Under the pieces are notes generated by a model. The model was not told the origin of the DNA. It searched no databases and saw nothing but the letters and a program-made list of their open reading frames with translations. From Myxococcus qinghaiensis (GTDB lineage: Bacteria; Myxococcota; Myxococcia; Myxococcales; Myxococcaceae), in the NCBI RefSeq assembly GCF_024198215.1, contig NZ_JAKCFA010000004.1, positions 489,713 to 553,712 of the forward strand: 64,000 bases of DNA, in the 5' to 3' direction. A program made the position numbers and the translations under genes. Position 1 is the stretch's first letter. Every line of letters starts with the position of its first letter. Positions 35,489-45,874 of this stretch are shown one piece after another.

Positions 35489-35829
35489 GTCCTTCCTCCG
35501 GGAAGGACAAAGGCTTCGGACGGCAAATCGGGGACATGGTGTTTCTGTCGCTCAGCGCTTGAGTGCGTCATGAGCCACGACCACCTCGAGACTATGTCCT
35601 CCGTCGCGAAGTACTCAGTAGTGGCCCGAATTCAGTCATTTTAGATCGGATGAGGCAGGGAGAGCCGCGGCTTTGCGCCTTCTCATTTGAGAGTTGGTCG
35701 TGGGCAACGGAATATGATGCTCCTGGTATGCTTGGCACTTGAAGCCGGCATCGGTCACGATAAACGAGGTGGGAAGGTACGGTTAACGTGGTGATGCGTG
35801 TTTGATGTCGCTTAGGGGAGGCGGGATAC
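35489..35829. other. 341-bp gap between L4 and the HEPN cargo gene
   Basis: Apart from L4 it holds no coding frame. It should contain the promoter of the plus-strand gene at 35830, whose ribosome site GGGGAGGCGGG is clear. Confidence 0.4.
35506..35537 (-). promoter_or_regulatory. late element L4
   Basis: TGTCCCC-N15-GCCTTTGTC, followed by a perfect 8-bp hairpin GTCCTTCC-CGGA-GGAAGGAC that covers the ribosome site and ends at the ATG. Confidence 0.75.
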
Positions 35830-37218
35830 ATGGAGATGCGAGAAATAGATGTGCGGAAGGTGCTTGCCGATGTCCCCGAGTTGGTGAATTTGGAGGCATG
35901 GGGTCAAAGCGGCTGGATTGAAGGCGCCAAGGTCTCGGTGACGACCGACTGCCGATGGTCTGCCACGCATGATGGTCGGCTCGACTTCTCTTTGCTCGAG
36001 GAACTTCGAGCGGAGAGTCTTGCGCTGCGCACTCGGCTTGGGGCTTTGGTGCTGCATCAGCCTCAGGCGACTAGGAATACGAGTGGTCAGGGCGTTTCCG
36101 GTGTGGCTGTCTCCGTGACATTATCTGTGGCGGAAAAAGAGGGTGTCGAACCCAAGGTTTTTCGTGTTTACGTCAAAACAAGGGAGTTGGCGAAGCGGGT
36201 GTGCTTCCCATCTGGCATCGTAGATTCGCGCAGGGGATTTCGTGCGAGAGCACGGCTCTCACTGAGGGTTTCTGGGATTTCGCTTGATGTTGTGGCGCTG
36301 GATGAGGGGAAGTGCCTTGTCCTGGAGACCCGCGATGTGGGCATGGGCGGGGATGAGTTTATTGCCCTCGTATTTCGTGTGCGCCAAGTGTTGTCTTATT
36401 TGATTGGAGAGTGGCTCTCTGGCGACAGCTGCGCCCTTCAGTTGGGGGCAGACGGAGAGCTGATTCGGGCGGACTGGTTCAAGGGGCAGGATAGAATTGG
36501 GAATATTTTCCACCCTATTCCATCAGACTGGCTTGGATGGGGGCAAGCGCGCCTCAAACTCGGCTTTGCTGACGACAGAGAGCCCCTCGAGGAAGAGGTG
36601 TTGTCAAGGGTTGTGGAGCGATTTCTTATAGAACCGCCGCTTGAGACGCCCATTTCGTACTTGCTGTGGTTTTCTGGAGCGCCAATGGAAATGCGAGGTG
36701 CGCTCTTGTCGGTGGCCCTGGAGAGCTTGACCGATGTCCTCATGAGGAAGGGGCTTTGTGAATATCCAAAGCTCTTGCCTGTAGACGCTTGGGGAAAACT
36801 CTCCCGGGCGATGGAGGCACTGATTACGGAGTACGATGATGGGTGGTCGAAAGAGCAAAGAGATGTGATCGTTGCGAGGCTTCGGGGACTCAATAGTCCT
36901 ACCAATGCGGCCAAGCTGACACTTCCGTTTCGTGCATTGGGTATTGAGTTGTCTAGGGAGGACCGATGGGCGATTGAGAGTCGAAACAAGCTGCTCCACC
37001 AGGGGAGGATTTTGAGGCCGGAGTATTTCCGAGAGAATCGTGAGGCGTGGAGGCAAGTGCATGAAGTGGAGATGCGGATTTACACGGCAGTGAATCAGCT
37101 TCTCTTGACTTACCTCGAGTTCGATGGGGCTCTGATCGATTGGGGAAGTAGTCCCATTGAGTCCTCTGACTTTGAGTATCGGCAGGTCACTCAGCGAGCT
37201 CGAAGAAATCATACGTGA
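35830..37218 (+). CDS. ApeA-like protein with C-terminal HEPN motif (cargo)
   Basis: 462 aa. The N-terminal ~230 residues are a beta-rich domain resembling ApeA-type N-terminal regions. The C-terminal ~200 residues are helical and contain [16 protein letters not shown], an R-x4-H HEPN ribonuclease motif, near residue 390, preceded by [14 protein letters not shown]. ApeA proteins are single-gene abortive-infection systems; the assignment is by architecture. Lower GC than the phage, with a good ribosome site. The 3' end overlaps the 3' end of the tube gene by 32 bp in convergent orientation, so it was fitted tightly into the junction. Confidence 0.65.
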   Translation: MEMREIDVRKVLADVPELVNLEAWGQSGWIEGAKVSVTTDCRWSATHDGRLDFSLLEELRAESLALRTRLGALVLHQPQATRNTSGQGVSGVAVSVTLSVAEKEGVEPKVFRVYVKTRELAKRVCFPSGIVDSRRGFRARARLSLRVSGISLDVVALDEGKCLVLETRDVGMGGDEFIALVFRVRQVLSYLIGEWLSGDSCALQLGADGELIRADWFKGQDRIGNIFHPIPSDWLGWGQARLKLGFADDREPLEEEVLSRVVERFLIEPPLETPISYLLWFSGAPMEMRGALLSVALESLTDVLMRKGLCEYPKLLPVDAWGKLSRAMEALITEYDDGWSKEQRDVIVARLRGLNSPTNAAKLTLPFRALGIELSREDRWAIESRNKLLHQGRILRPEYFRENREAWRQVHEVEMRIYTAVNQLLLTYLEFDGALIDWGSSPIESSDFEYRQVTQRARRNHT

Positions 37219-37648
37219 GAGTAACCGACTCGATGACGTTCTCGTCTGACTCGTTGTCCCACTCACCGGCGATGAACTTCACGGGCCACGCGCGGGAGAG
37301 ACTCCACCGGCGCAGCGTGGTGCCGTCCCTATCCTGCTGGACGACGTCCAGGTTGCGCTTGTAGCCGATGTCCGGCAGGCCCAGGCCGCTGGAGGTGTCC
37401 ACGACAGAGAGGAACCAGTCGAAGAGCTCGTGGTCCTGCGTGGCGCCGCGCTCGAGGGTGACGTCGCTGAAGGTGAGGCGCCCCGGACTCTTGTTGGGGA
37501 TGAGGCTGCCGCCCTCGAAGTACTGGACGTTGGCGACCTCGACGGACAGCTCGGAGCACTTTTGAAAGCCGGCGTGCCCGACGTCGTCAATCTCGACGAG
37601 GAACTTGAAACGCTTATGGAAGCTACGTGGCTGTCCAATGATGGCCAT
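37187..37648 (-). CDS. tail tube protein
   Basis: 153 aa from ATG 37648 ([16 protein letters not shown]). Matches T4 gp19-type tube proteins: [40 protein letters not shown] and [20 protein letters not shown] followed by [12 protein letters not shown]. Forms the inner tube of the contractile tail. Last gene of the L5 unit. Confidence 0.9.
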   Translation of the reverse strand: MAIIGQPRSFHKRFKFLVEIDDVGHAGFQKCSELSVEVANVQYFEGGSLIPNKSPGRLTFSDVTLERGATQDHELFDWFLSVVDTSSGLGLPDIGYKRNLDVVQQDRDGTTLRRWSLSRAWPVKFIAGEWDNESDENVIESVTLTYDFFELAE

Positions 37649-37659
37649 GGAGAGGCTCC

Positions 37660-39877
37660 TCACGCGCCCGCCGAAGCCAGCGCGGCTTCGAGGGTGCGGG
37701 TGTCCTGGGCGATGCGAAGCACAATGAATTCGGCGGGCTTGTTGGTGGCGAGCCCGATGCGCGCCACCAGCTTGCCGGCGAAGACGACGGACGGTGGGTT
37801 GAGGGCGTCCGAGACGTCGACGAAGAATGCCTTGGCGGGCTCCTGGCTGCGGAAGGCGCCGTTTCGCATTTGCGCGAGGAGGAAGGTGGCGATGGAGCGC
37901 CGCACCTGGGCGCGCAGCCCCTCGGTGTTGTTGCGGTGCCGGGCGAATTGCAGCCCCGACTTGAGGCTGCGCTCGATGAAGGACACCCCGCGCCGCTCGG
38001 CGACGTAGGGGAAGTTCCCGCTGGCCTTCAGCGTGCGGCTGCCGTCGATGAAGCGCGGCAGGCCGGGCCCGGTGGTGAGCGGATTGATGCGGCGGGGGTA
38101 GACGATGTCCCGCTTCTTCTCGTCAAGGCACTCCTTGGACTCGAAGCCCAGGACGCCGAACATGCGCCCGGCCTCGATGCCTGCGGGAGCCTCATACACA
38201 CCACCGGGGCGCGCGCCGTCGTTGCGCGCGAAGACGCCGGCGATGATGCCGGAGGGCGGGACGACGAGCTGCTCGAGGTTGCCGAAGACGCCGCGCGCGG
38301 GGTTGAGCACCTTGACGCGGGGCCAGTAGAGGGCCGCGTGCTCAGAGAGCCCTTCGAGGGCGGCCTCCTGCGAGACGTAGGAGACGATGTCTGTGGCGCT
38401 GTAGCTCGCGGGCGAGTCGAGGACGGCGAAGACGAAGCCGTCGCGCGCCATCTCGCAGTAGCGCACCATGGCGTTGTGGACGGCGGGCGTGGCGCGCCCG
38501 GGCACCAGAAGGAGGGAGAGGTCCTGCACTTCGTCGAGCGCGTAAAAGGCCGCTCCGGCCGGCCTCGGAGCCGATGAAGTCCGTGTCGTCCAGGCCGACG
38601 AGGCCGTCAGCACCGCCCGCGAGCGTCACCGTCTGCACGTCCGGAATCGCGTCCGGTTGCACCATGAAGGCCCGGACGTAGGTGGAGCCGGTGCGCTCGT
38701 CATTGAGGACGCGCTCGACGTAGCGTGCGTCGCCCCGGGCCGAGGAGAGGTTGGGGAAGGACTCGCGGTAGGCGCCGTCCTCAAGGACGAGGACGTCGAA
38801 GGTTTCGGGAGCGCCATTCGTCGGGGGCCGCACCTCCACCTCGAGGCGGTTGGCGTAGGCGCCCGCGTCCTTCGCCTCCAGGTGGAGGACGTCGGTGGCG
38901 CCGGAGGCGTCGCCCATGTGCAGGAGCGCGTCGAGTCCGAGGCCGGAGCCCGCGTCTCCCTGCACGCGCAAGGAGGCGCCAGGCCCCGAGGACTGGGTGA
39001 GCAACTGCAGGGCTCCCAGGGAGGAGGGGGCCACACGGACGCCCGCCACCGCCGCTTCCACGAGGGCGCGGACTTCCGCCAGTTCGACGGCGCGCAGTTT
39101 CTGGACGTTGCCGCTCCCCACCTGCGGGCCGCCCGCGAAGCCGAAGACGGTGTTGGCCACCGCGTCGCCCACTTCCAGGCGGCTGGAGGCGCCCTGGGTG
39201 TCGCTGGCGATTCTCAGAACACCCTCCTCCACAGTGGCGCGTCCGCCGATGAGTCCCGCGTTGAGGACGGCGGCCACCTCCTGGGCTGTGGCCTGGGTGA
39301 TGTCGCCGAAGTCCTCCTCGCTGAAGGGGATGAAGACGTCCCGGCCGTCGTCGACGCGCACCCGGAGCGACTGCCCGGCGGTGAGGGTGTAGGAGCCGGG
39401 GCGGCCCGCGGAGACGGAAGCCGCGGTGCCGGAGAAGACGACGTCCACCGCCTCGGCGCCGTTGGCGGACACCTCCAGGCGCTGGCCGTTGGCCAGGGTG
39501 AAGGGGGGACGCAAGGTGCCGCGTACGACGGCGGGCGTGGGCCCACCGCCCGTGGTGAGGGCCGCCGCAGCAGGCGCGGCCGTGTGCGACTCGGAATCGG
39601 AGACGTCCTCATAGTGGGCGGTGCGGACCGCCCAGAGGTGAGTCCCTCCGTTCTCGAAGAAGCCCATGGCGGCGAGGGGCAGGTCGGCGTCCGGCGTGAA
39701 GCCGCCAAAGGTGGCCTGGTACTCCTCGAAGGAGGTGCACAGCACCGCCTGTCCGATGGGGCCGCGCTCCGCCAGGCCCACGGCGCCGGCCACGGAGGTG
39801 GGCGCGGAGGGAATGCCACGGACGCGCGGCTCCTCCTCCTCAACCACGATTTTCGATGACAGCAACTCACGACTCAT
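37660..39877 (-). CDS. tail sheath protein, reading frame changes internally
   Basis: The N-terminal frame (from ATG 39877) gives sheath domains [32 protein letters not shown] and [20 protein letters not shown], then runs into nonsense. The neighbouring frame continues with [20 protein letters not shown], the conserved [20 protein letters not shown] region and the C-terminal [20 protein letters not shown]. The switch falls at CTT TTA C (TTA at 38543-38545, codon 445). Reading CTT TAC restores one frame of 738 aa, normal for a long sheath. Either a base is inserted or a +1 slip is programmed. The start overlaps the upstream gene (ATGA). Confidence 0.85.
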
Positions 39878-40203
39878 GAGGCACCTCGCTTCTTGCGGGA
39901 CGCGCGCGCCGACACCTCCGGCGCGGCAGAGGGTGGCGACGACGACGGGGCCGTGGGGGCTTGCCGCTTCAGGGCGACTTCGCCGCGGCGAATGGAAGCA
40001 GCCACCGCGGGCACGCAGAGAGCGGCTTCGGGCACGTCCTCCAGCGACACACCCGTGGCCAGGGTGAGGGAGGAGGGCAGGCGTCGGCCGCCACGGCCTG
40101 GCTGCACGCCGCAGGCGCACTCGCCGCGCGCGACGCAGTACGACTCATGGGGCAGGAGGAAGGTGACGAGCCTGCCCAGGGCGTTGGTGAGGGTGACACT
40201 CAT
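39874..40203 (-). CDS. small phage protein before the sheath gene
   Basis: 109 aa, MSVTLTNALGRLVTFLLPHE followed by YCVARGECACGV (three Cys) and a helical middle VPEAALCVPAVAASIRRGEV. The C-terminus is basic and disordered. A small gene of this type often precedes the sheath in myxophage-like tail clusters. Overlaps both neighbours by 4 nt. Confidence 0.7.
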   Translation of the reverse strand: MSVTLTNALGRLVTFLLPHESYCVARGECACGVQPGRGGRRLPSSLTLATGVSLEDVPEAALCVPAVAASIRRGEVALKRQAPTAPSSSPPSAAPEVSARASRKKRGAS

Positions 40204-41102
40204 GAGGTGCCTCCAGAGAGAGAGTCCGTTTCGAGGTGCGTCCCGGCGACGGCCTTGCCGAGGTCGAGGGGCAGGCCCGAGTCCACGTCGAAGCCGCGCA
40301 CCACCAAGCCCCAGGTGAAGGCGCGCACGTCGTCGCGGCTGCCGAGCTGCGTGCGCACCTCGCCGTCCGCGTCCATTTCCCAGCGGACGGTGCCGCGCGA
40401 GGCGTCCTCGGCGTCCCTCGGCATGGCCAGCCAGCGGTTACGGTTCAGGAAGGTGGCCACAGCGGCCATGAGGTTGAAGAGCTCGGCGGTGCGCTCGGAG
40501 GCCACCGTGAGGGTGAAGGCCAAGTCCACCGTGTACGCGGGGCGCCTGCGCACCAGCTCCGCGCCGGAGGGACCCTGCACGACGTCCTCGTGCAAGACGT
40601 TGGTGGAGTAGCGACGACTCTCGCGCATCGTGGGGCCTGACAGCACCACGGAGGGCAGCGCGGCCATGGCGATGACGTTGAGTCCGTCGGCCACCGAGTC
40701 GTCGTAGTCGACGGAGACGCTGGCGCTGACGTTGGCCACCACCTGGCGCTTCAGCTCGCGCAGCAAGGTGCGCACGAGGCGGGTGAGGTCCGCTTCCTTC
40801 GCAACACGAGGGCGCAGGTAGCGGTACGCGCCTGCAAGGACAGCGGCCTCGCCTGGGATGGGGCTGCCCTCCGCGGAGAGGTTGAACACCTCGACGTCGA
40901 CGGTGCCCACCGCGTGGGCCGGCGTCCTCACGTCCGCGAAGTGAGTGCCCACCTCCACACGAAGCGACAGTACTTCGGCGGGCACTCCTCCCAGGCGCAC
41001 GGCCACCCGCGCGGCGAAGCCAGTGCCGGCGAGGCGGAGAATGTCTCCGCCGCTGGTGGGCCCCGAGGAGGGCGTCACGGAGGTGAGGGTGGGGAGGGCC
41101 AT
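40200..41102 (-). CDS. phage structural protein with N-terminal IPT/TIG domain
   Basis: 300 aa. Residues ~1-95 read as an IPT/TIG Ig-like domain (TLTSVTPSSGPTSGGDILRL-AGTGF, EVFNLSAEGSPIPGEAAVLA), used for carbohydrate or protein contact. The rest is a conserved phage head/tail-junction-like domain (SYSVDYDDSVADGLNVIAMA-type text, RRPAYTVDLAFTLTV). Position between tail completion and sheath genes suggests a terminator-type neck protein. Confidence 0.65.
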   Translation of the reverse strand: MALPTLTSVTPSSGPTSGGDILRLAGTGFAARVAVRLGGVPAEVLSLRVEVGTHFADVRTPAHAVGTVDVEVFNLSAEGSPIPGEAAVLAGAYRYLRPRVAKEADLTRLVRTLLRELKRQVVANVSASVSVDYDDSVADGLNVIAMAALPSVVLSGPTMRESRRYSTNVLHEDVVQGPSGAELVRRRPAYTVDLAFTLTVASERTAELFNLMAAVATFLNRNRWLAMPRDAEDASRGTVRWEMDADGEVRTQLGSRDDVRAFTWGLVVRGFDVDSGLPLDLGKAVAGTHLETDSLSGGTS

Positions 41103-41707
41103 TACCCGGGCCCTCCGAGGCCCAGCTCTTTCGCGACGCGCGCGAGGAAGCGGCGGCTGGCGCCCTGGCGAAACCGTGCGAAGGCTGGCCGCAGGAAGGG
41201 GCGCGCTGGCGTCTGCGTCACAATGACGCCGCGCCCCCTGCCGCTGTTACGCGACTCGCCGGCCAGGCCGGCCCGGCGCAGCAGCGCGAAGAGGAAGCGC
41301 CGCATTCGCGGCGTCATGGGGATGACGACGGGCGGGCCTCCGTACTCCTGCAGATGCGCCACGTCGACGAGGGACTCGCCGTCCGGGCTCTTCGCGGTGC
41401 GCGACACGCCGATGAAGGCCTCGTCGCCCTCCACGACGACACTGATTGAGTTGCGTAGCGCGCCCGAGACGAGGAGGGACTTCGTCCCGTTGAATCGGGC
41501 GAGCTGGCGCGCCGCGAGCGTGAGGGGCGAAGGCGGGCGGAGCGGCTCTCCACCCGGCGCCTGCTGGGTGAGGCCCTGCACCACCTCCTTGCGCAGGGCG
41601 TGCGCCTCCTGGCGCAGCGCCGTCTGGAGCGCACCCTCAAGGCGTGACGAGCCCGCCGCCAGCAGTTGGCGGGCACGTTCCCAGTCCCCGGTGCGCGAGA
41701 CGGCCAT
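41102..41707 (-). CDS. virion morphogenesis / tail completion protein (gpG-like)
   Basis: 201 aa from ATG 41707. Helical N-terminus ([20 protein letters not shown]) and a conserved basic C-terminal part [20 protein letters not shown], as in Mu gpG / HK97 gp10-type tail completion proteins. It would close the head-tail joint. The central [19 protein letters not shown] is typical of the family. Confidence 0.7.
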   Translation of the reverse strand: MAVSRTGDWERARQLLAAGSSRLEGALQTALRQEAHALRKEVVQGLTQQAPGGEPLRPPSPLTLAARQLARFNGTKSLLVSGALRNSISVVVEGDEAFIGVSRTAKSPDGESLVDVAHLQEYGGPPVVIPMTPRMRRFLFALLRRAGLAGESRNSGRGRGVIVTQTPARPFLRPAFARFRQGASRRFLARVAKELGLGGPG

Positions 41708-41714
41708 GGACGCC

Positions 41715-42359
41715 TCAGCCCTGCTTGGCCCGCAGGTGGGGGACGTGCGAGTTGAGCCACTCCAGGGCCACGTTCGTGGCCTCACTCACCACCGCGCCGT
41801 GGCGGACGGACACCGAGGTGAGGGCCAGGGTGTGGGCGGCGACTTCCACGTCCTCCGGCCGGCAGCCGTAGTGCTTGAGGCCCTCGGCGATGGGGCGCAC
41901 GGCGGGCAGGCTGCCGTAGCGCCAGTAGTGCAGCTCCAGGTTGCAGGTGTACGCCTCGGCCTCGTAGCGGGCGCGCGCTGCGGCGCTGGTGAGGTAGGCC
42001 AGCTCGTAGCTGGGGCCCTCCTCGTCGTGCTGGACGACGTGCTGGTGCTCGTGGACGCACACCACCACCTGGGCCCACAAATCCCAGCCCCCCTTCGGCA
42101 CGCTCACCTCGAAGGGCAGGTAGAGGGTGCGGCCCACGGTGGTGGCGTACTTCTCCAGGAAGCGCTGCCTGTCGAGGATGCCCATGCGCTGCAGCGCCTC
42201 GGCCGCCAACTGCATTTCAAGGGAGTCCGACTTGCGCGCCGTCTTGGTGCGCAGGCGCGACTGCATGTGCTGGTAGAAGGCCCACACCTCGGCTGGTTGA
42301 ATCTCGCCGCGCTGAAATAGGGTGCCCACGCCCGGAAGAGACTGGAGGTAGCCCTTCAC
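41715..42359 (-). CDS. HExxH zincin-like protein inside the head operon
   Basis: 214 aa with zinc-peptidase text [20 protein letters not shown] at about residue 105 (H-E-H-Q-H) and a following tyrosine/glutamate-rich helix ([17 protein letters not shown]). No signal peptide. Its place among connector genes suggests a virion-associated peptidase. It is the second HExxH protein of this phage, unrelated in sequence to the one at 9565-10443. Confidence 0.65.
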   Translation of the reverse strand: MKGYLQSLPGVGTLFQRGEIQPAEVWAFYQHMQSRLRTKTARKSDSLEMQLAAEALQRMGILDRQRFLEKYATTVGRTLYLPFEVSVPKGGWDLWAQVVVCVHEHQHVVQHDEEGPSYELAYLTSAAARARYEAEAYTCNLELHYWRYGSLPAVRPIAEGLKHYGCRPEDVEVAAHTLALTSVSVRHGAVVSEATNVALEWLNSHVPHLRAKQG

Positions 42360-42649
42360 AGGGCACCTCCTTCAGTGACACCCGCGTCGACGGTGCCGGC
42401 GTCCACAGTGGTGGGCAGGCACGTGTGGCCGGCGACGCCCTCCTCGTTGACGTAGGCGCAGGTGAAGGCGGCGTTGCTGTGCTCGCTGACGGCGTCGCAG
42501 TCGGCGAGCACCTGCCAGTTGCCGTCGCCGTTGCAGATTTCGGCGACATTGCCGGCGCAGCGCGTGGGCACCGGCGCGCACCCGTCCGGCGCGCGGCAGC
42601 GGGTGAGTAGGGCGGTGGCGAGAAGAGAGGTGAGTAGCAGTGCTTTCAT
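42356..42649 (-). CDS. small secreted Cys-rich protein in the head operon
   Basis: 97 aa. Signal-like start MKALLLTSLLATALLTRC (the cysteine could be a lipid site, though the lipobox is poor). Six further Cys are spaced through RAPDGCAPVPTRCAGNVAEI and ADCDAVSEHSNAAFTCAY. No phage family recognised. It overlaps the zincin-like gene by ATGA, so the two are likely a pair: exported Cys-rich protein with peptidase partner. Confidence 0.65.
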   Translation of the reverse strand: MKALLLTSLLATALLTRCRAPDGCAPVPTRCAGNVAEICNGDGNWQVLADCDAVSEHSNAAFTCAYVNEEGVAGHTCLPTTVDAGTVDAGVTEGGAL

Positions 42650-43170
42650 GCGAGTCCTCGGGCTTGGGGCCTGTCGTTGAAGGTGACGAGAAGGAGGTTT
42701 CTGCGAGGCCTCCGGCGGTGAAGTCCGAAGCCCGTGGGGCGCGCCTCCGTGACGTACAGCCCGGGAGGCGTCCTCACGGCCTGCACGAGTGCGCCCGTGA
42801 CGTCGTAGAGGGCCCCCAGCCTGTCGCTGGGGCGGATGAGGGCGTCGCCCGTGGCCGCGTCGACGAGGCCGAGGCGCTCCAAGTCGCGGAAGTGGAAGAC
42901 GAGTTCGAAGCTCGTCCTGGGGCTGTTGCCGGAAGGAGTCATGCGCAATGACTCAAAGGCATCCGGCTCCACCTGGCAGGGGACACGCACGGGCGGAAAT
43001 TCGCGACGGAAGGCTTCGGCCAAGCCGTCGTCGTCCGCGTCCACCAGCACCGGCTCGCGAAAGTCCGCGTCGTACCCGCTGGCATGGGGCCCTGGGCCGG
43101 GCCCCGTCATGGCGGCGGTGTCCAAGCGGTGCAGCTCCGCCAAGAACGGGTAGACAAGCCTGCCCCTCAT
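42646..43170 (-). CDS. phage head-tail junction hypothetical protein
   Basis: 174 aa from ATG 43170. Contains DADFREPVLVDADDDGLAEA and TSFELVFHFRDLERLGLVDA, followed by a structured C-terminus with basic patches. Common in this phage type between the connector and tail genes; role unknown. Start overlaps the preceding stop by 4 nt. Confidence 0.7.
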   Translation of the reverse strand: MRGRLVYPFLAELHRLDTAAMTGPGPGPHASGYDADFREPVLVDADDDGLAEAFRREFPPVRVPCQVEPDAFESLRMTPSGNSPRTSFELVFHFRDLERLGLVDAATGDALIRPSDRLGALYDVTGALVQAVRTPPGLYVTEARPTGFGLHRRRPRRNLLLVTFNDRPQARGLA

Positions 43171-43808
43171 CAGGCGGCTCCGGGCAGCGAGGACTTCACG
43201 TAGGGGGCGAGGAGGGCGTCCACCTCCGGCTCTCCCGTGAGAAGCCGCGCAGCGGGGCGGACACTGTCGAGTCGGTAGCTCTGCTCGCGCGTCCTCTCTT
43301 CGACCACTCGCCAGCGCGTGCGCTCCTCCAATGAGGCTTCGTCCGCCAGCGGCGAGAGGCTGCGCAGGACGAGGAGCATGCAGGCGCGGCGGATGGCGAG
43401 CGGCGTGCGCCCCTCCGGCGTTTCGTCCGCCTCGGTGTAGCCCCAGCGCGCGCCCACCGTGACGTTGCCCTCGCCGCGCGGGAAGACACGGCCATGGCGG
43501 AAGGTGAGGCGTGGCCCATCGAAGCCTGGGCCCACCGGGGCACCCACCACCACCAGGTGCTCCCTGGAGAAGGACACATCCTCCCCGTGGAGCGCCAGGC
43601 GGTAGAGGCGAATGGGCGGCGCCGGCAGCCAGAGGGACGGAGTGCCGCGCCCGTCGAGGTGCAATGTCGCCGAGCGCAGCTCGAAGTGCCACCCCGTCAC
43701 CTTGTCGATGGTGCGGGTGGCCTCTTCCAGGAGGACGGCCAGGCGGGTGTCACCCGCCATGGCCGGTGTGACGCCCTCGGCGCGCATGTCGGCCACCGTG
43801 GCGTACAC
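43170..43808 (-). CDS. head-tail connector protein
   Basis: 212 aa. YATVADMRAEGVTPAMAGDT-RLAVLLEEATRTIDKVTGW is the typical gp6/HK97-like adaptor N-terminus (helical, acting in the connector ring). Continues with a beta section and a helical tail (IRRACMLLVLRSLSP). Follows a small gene by 1 nt. Confidence 0.75.
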   Translation of the reverse strand: MYATVADMRAEGVTPAMAGDTRLAVLLEEATRTIDKVTGWHFELRSATLHLDGRGTPSLWLPAPPIRLYRLALHGEDVSFSREHLVVVGAPVGPGFDGPRLTFRHGRVFPRGEGNVTVGARWGYTEADETPEGRTPLAIRRACMLLVLRSLSPLADEASLEERTRWRVVEERTREQSYRLDSVRPAARLLTGEPEVDALLAPYVKSSLPGAA

Positions 43809-43809
43809 G

Positions 43810-44187
43810 TCAGTCCTTTTCCCGCTTGCCGCGGCGCGTGTCCTTCTCCTCGCTGGCCTTCGGCAGGTCCTCCGTCGTCAGCGTGCCGGCGGGCCGCGCC
43901 GCACTCAGCTTCAGCTCGTCGCTGGCGCTGCGCTTCACGCGGGCCTCGTCGGCCTCGGTGGCGTCGAGGGACTTCGCCTCGGCCTCCGTGCATACGTCGA
44001 AGGCGAGCGGCGAGTAGGTGTCGCCGGTCAGTTGGTGGACGGTGCGCAGGTAGTCCGCCACTGGCTTCTCTACTCGATACCACCCGCGTTCCTCCTGGAA
44101 TTTGATTCCGGCATACGTGTAGCGCCGCAGCACGTGGCCCCGGCGCGCGTCGTAGGCCTTGAGTCGGACGAGATAGGTGTTGTCCAT
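43810..44187 (-). CDS. small conserved protein after the capsid gene
   Basis: 125 aa from ATG 44187 ([20 protein letters not shown]). The N-terminal ~55 residues form a beta domain ([20 protein letters not shown]); the rest is charged and disordered. Probably a capsid-associated protein; no family recognised. Confidence 0.65.
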   Translation of the reverse strand: MDNTYLVRLKAYDARRGHVLRRYTYAGIKFQEERGWYRVEKPVADYLRTVHQLTGDTYSPLAFDVCTEAEAKSLDATEADEARVKRSASDELKLSAARPAGTLTTEDLPKASEEKDTRRGKREKD

Positions 44188-44195
44188 GGTGAGCC

Positions 44196-45136
<941 letters not shown>

Positions 45137-45181
45137 GAGGGCTTCCTTCGGCGTTGAGGCTTTCTGGGGGCGGGTGGGACG

Positions 45182-45874
45182 TCAGACGTCGTGGAAGGAG
45201 AGGGCCTTGTCGACGCTCTCCCGGTTGAGGGGCTTGTTGAGATCGAGGGGCCAGCCGACGTCCTCGACGGGGGGCTTGGGCGGGCGCTCCGCGGGGGTGC
45301 TGCTGTTGGGCAGGCCGTGCTGCTTCTCCACGCGTCCCAGTCGCTGGTGCTGCTCCTTCACGGAGCCCTCCAGTGCGCGGACGGCGTCGGTGAGCTTCGT
45401 CAGGCCTTCCATGACGCCGGAGGCGTCGGGGCTCGGCGCGGGCGCGGGCGGAGCCGGCTGAGGAGCCGGCGCGGGGTTGGCGGCCTTGGCGCGCGCCTCG
45501 ACATCCTCCTCGTCCTCGGAGTCGTCTTCGTCCTCTTCCAGGGCGTCGGCGAGCGCGCGCAGGTGCTGGGCCACCTCCACCACGCGCACACCGTCTATGC
45601 CGTCGGTGGAGGTCAGCGCCTCGACGAGTGCTGTCACTGCTTCGAGGGCCTGTTGGGCAGCGGTGAGGAGGGCGTCCTCGGCCTTGGAGGTGTCCGAGGC
45701 GGTGCTGCTGGCGGCCTCAGCGTGCGCGGTGTCCTGGGGGGCGTCGTGCATGTCGTCTCTCTTCACGAGGAGGAAGCGGTGCTTGTTGGCGGCCCTGTCC
45801 ACGAGGGACACCTCCTCCACCACCATGTCGACGAGGCGGTGGACGGAGGCGGGGCCTTGGCTGGTGCTCGTCAT
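45182..45874 (-). CDS. scaffold-like protein downstream of prohead protease
   Basis: 230 aa. Opens with [20 protein letters not shown], the short motif (E-V-S-x-V-x-x-P/R-A) that marks the end of XkdF/prohead protease chains. Then follows an acidic, helical, low-complexity middle ([20 protein letters not shown]) and a Pro-rich segment typical of scaffold proteins. The C-terminus [20 protein letters not shown] shares WPxDLN with the short protein at 47216. Its start overlaps the protease gene (ATGA). Confidence 0.7.
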   Translation of the reverse strand: MTSTSQGPASVHRLVDMVVEEVSLVDRAANKHRFLLVKRDDMHDAPQDTAHAEAASSTASDTSKAEDALLTAAQQALEAVTALVEALTSTDGIDGVRVVEVAQHLRALADALEEDEDDSEDEEDVEARAKAANPAPAPQPAPPAPAPSPDASGVMEGLTKLTDAVRALEGSVKEQHQRLGRVEKQHGLPNSSTPAERPPKPPVEDVGWPLDLNKPLNRESVDKALSFHDV

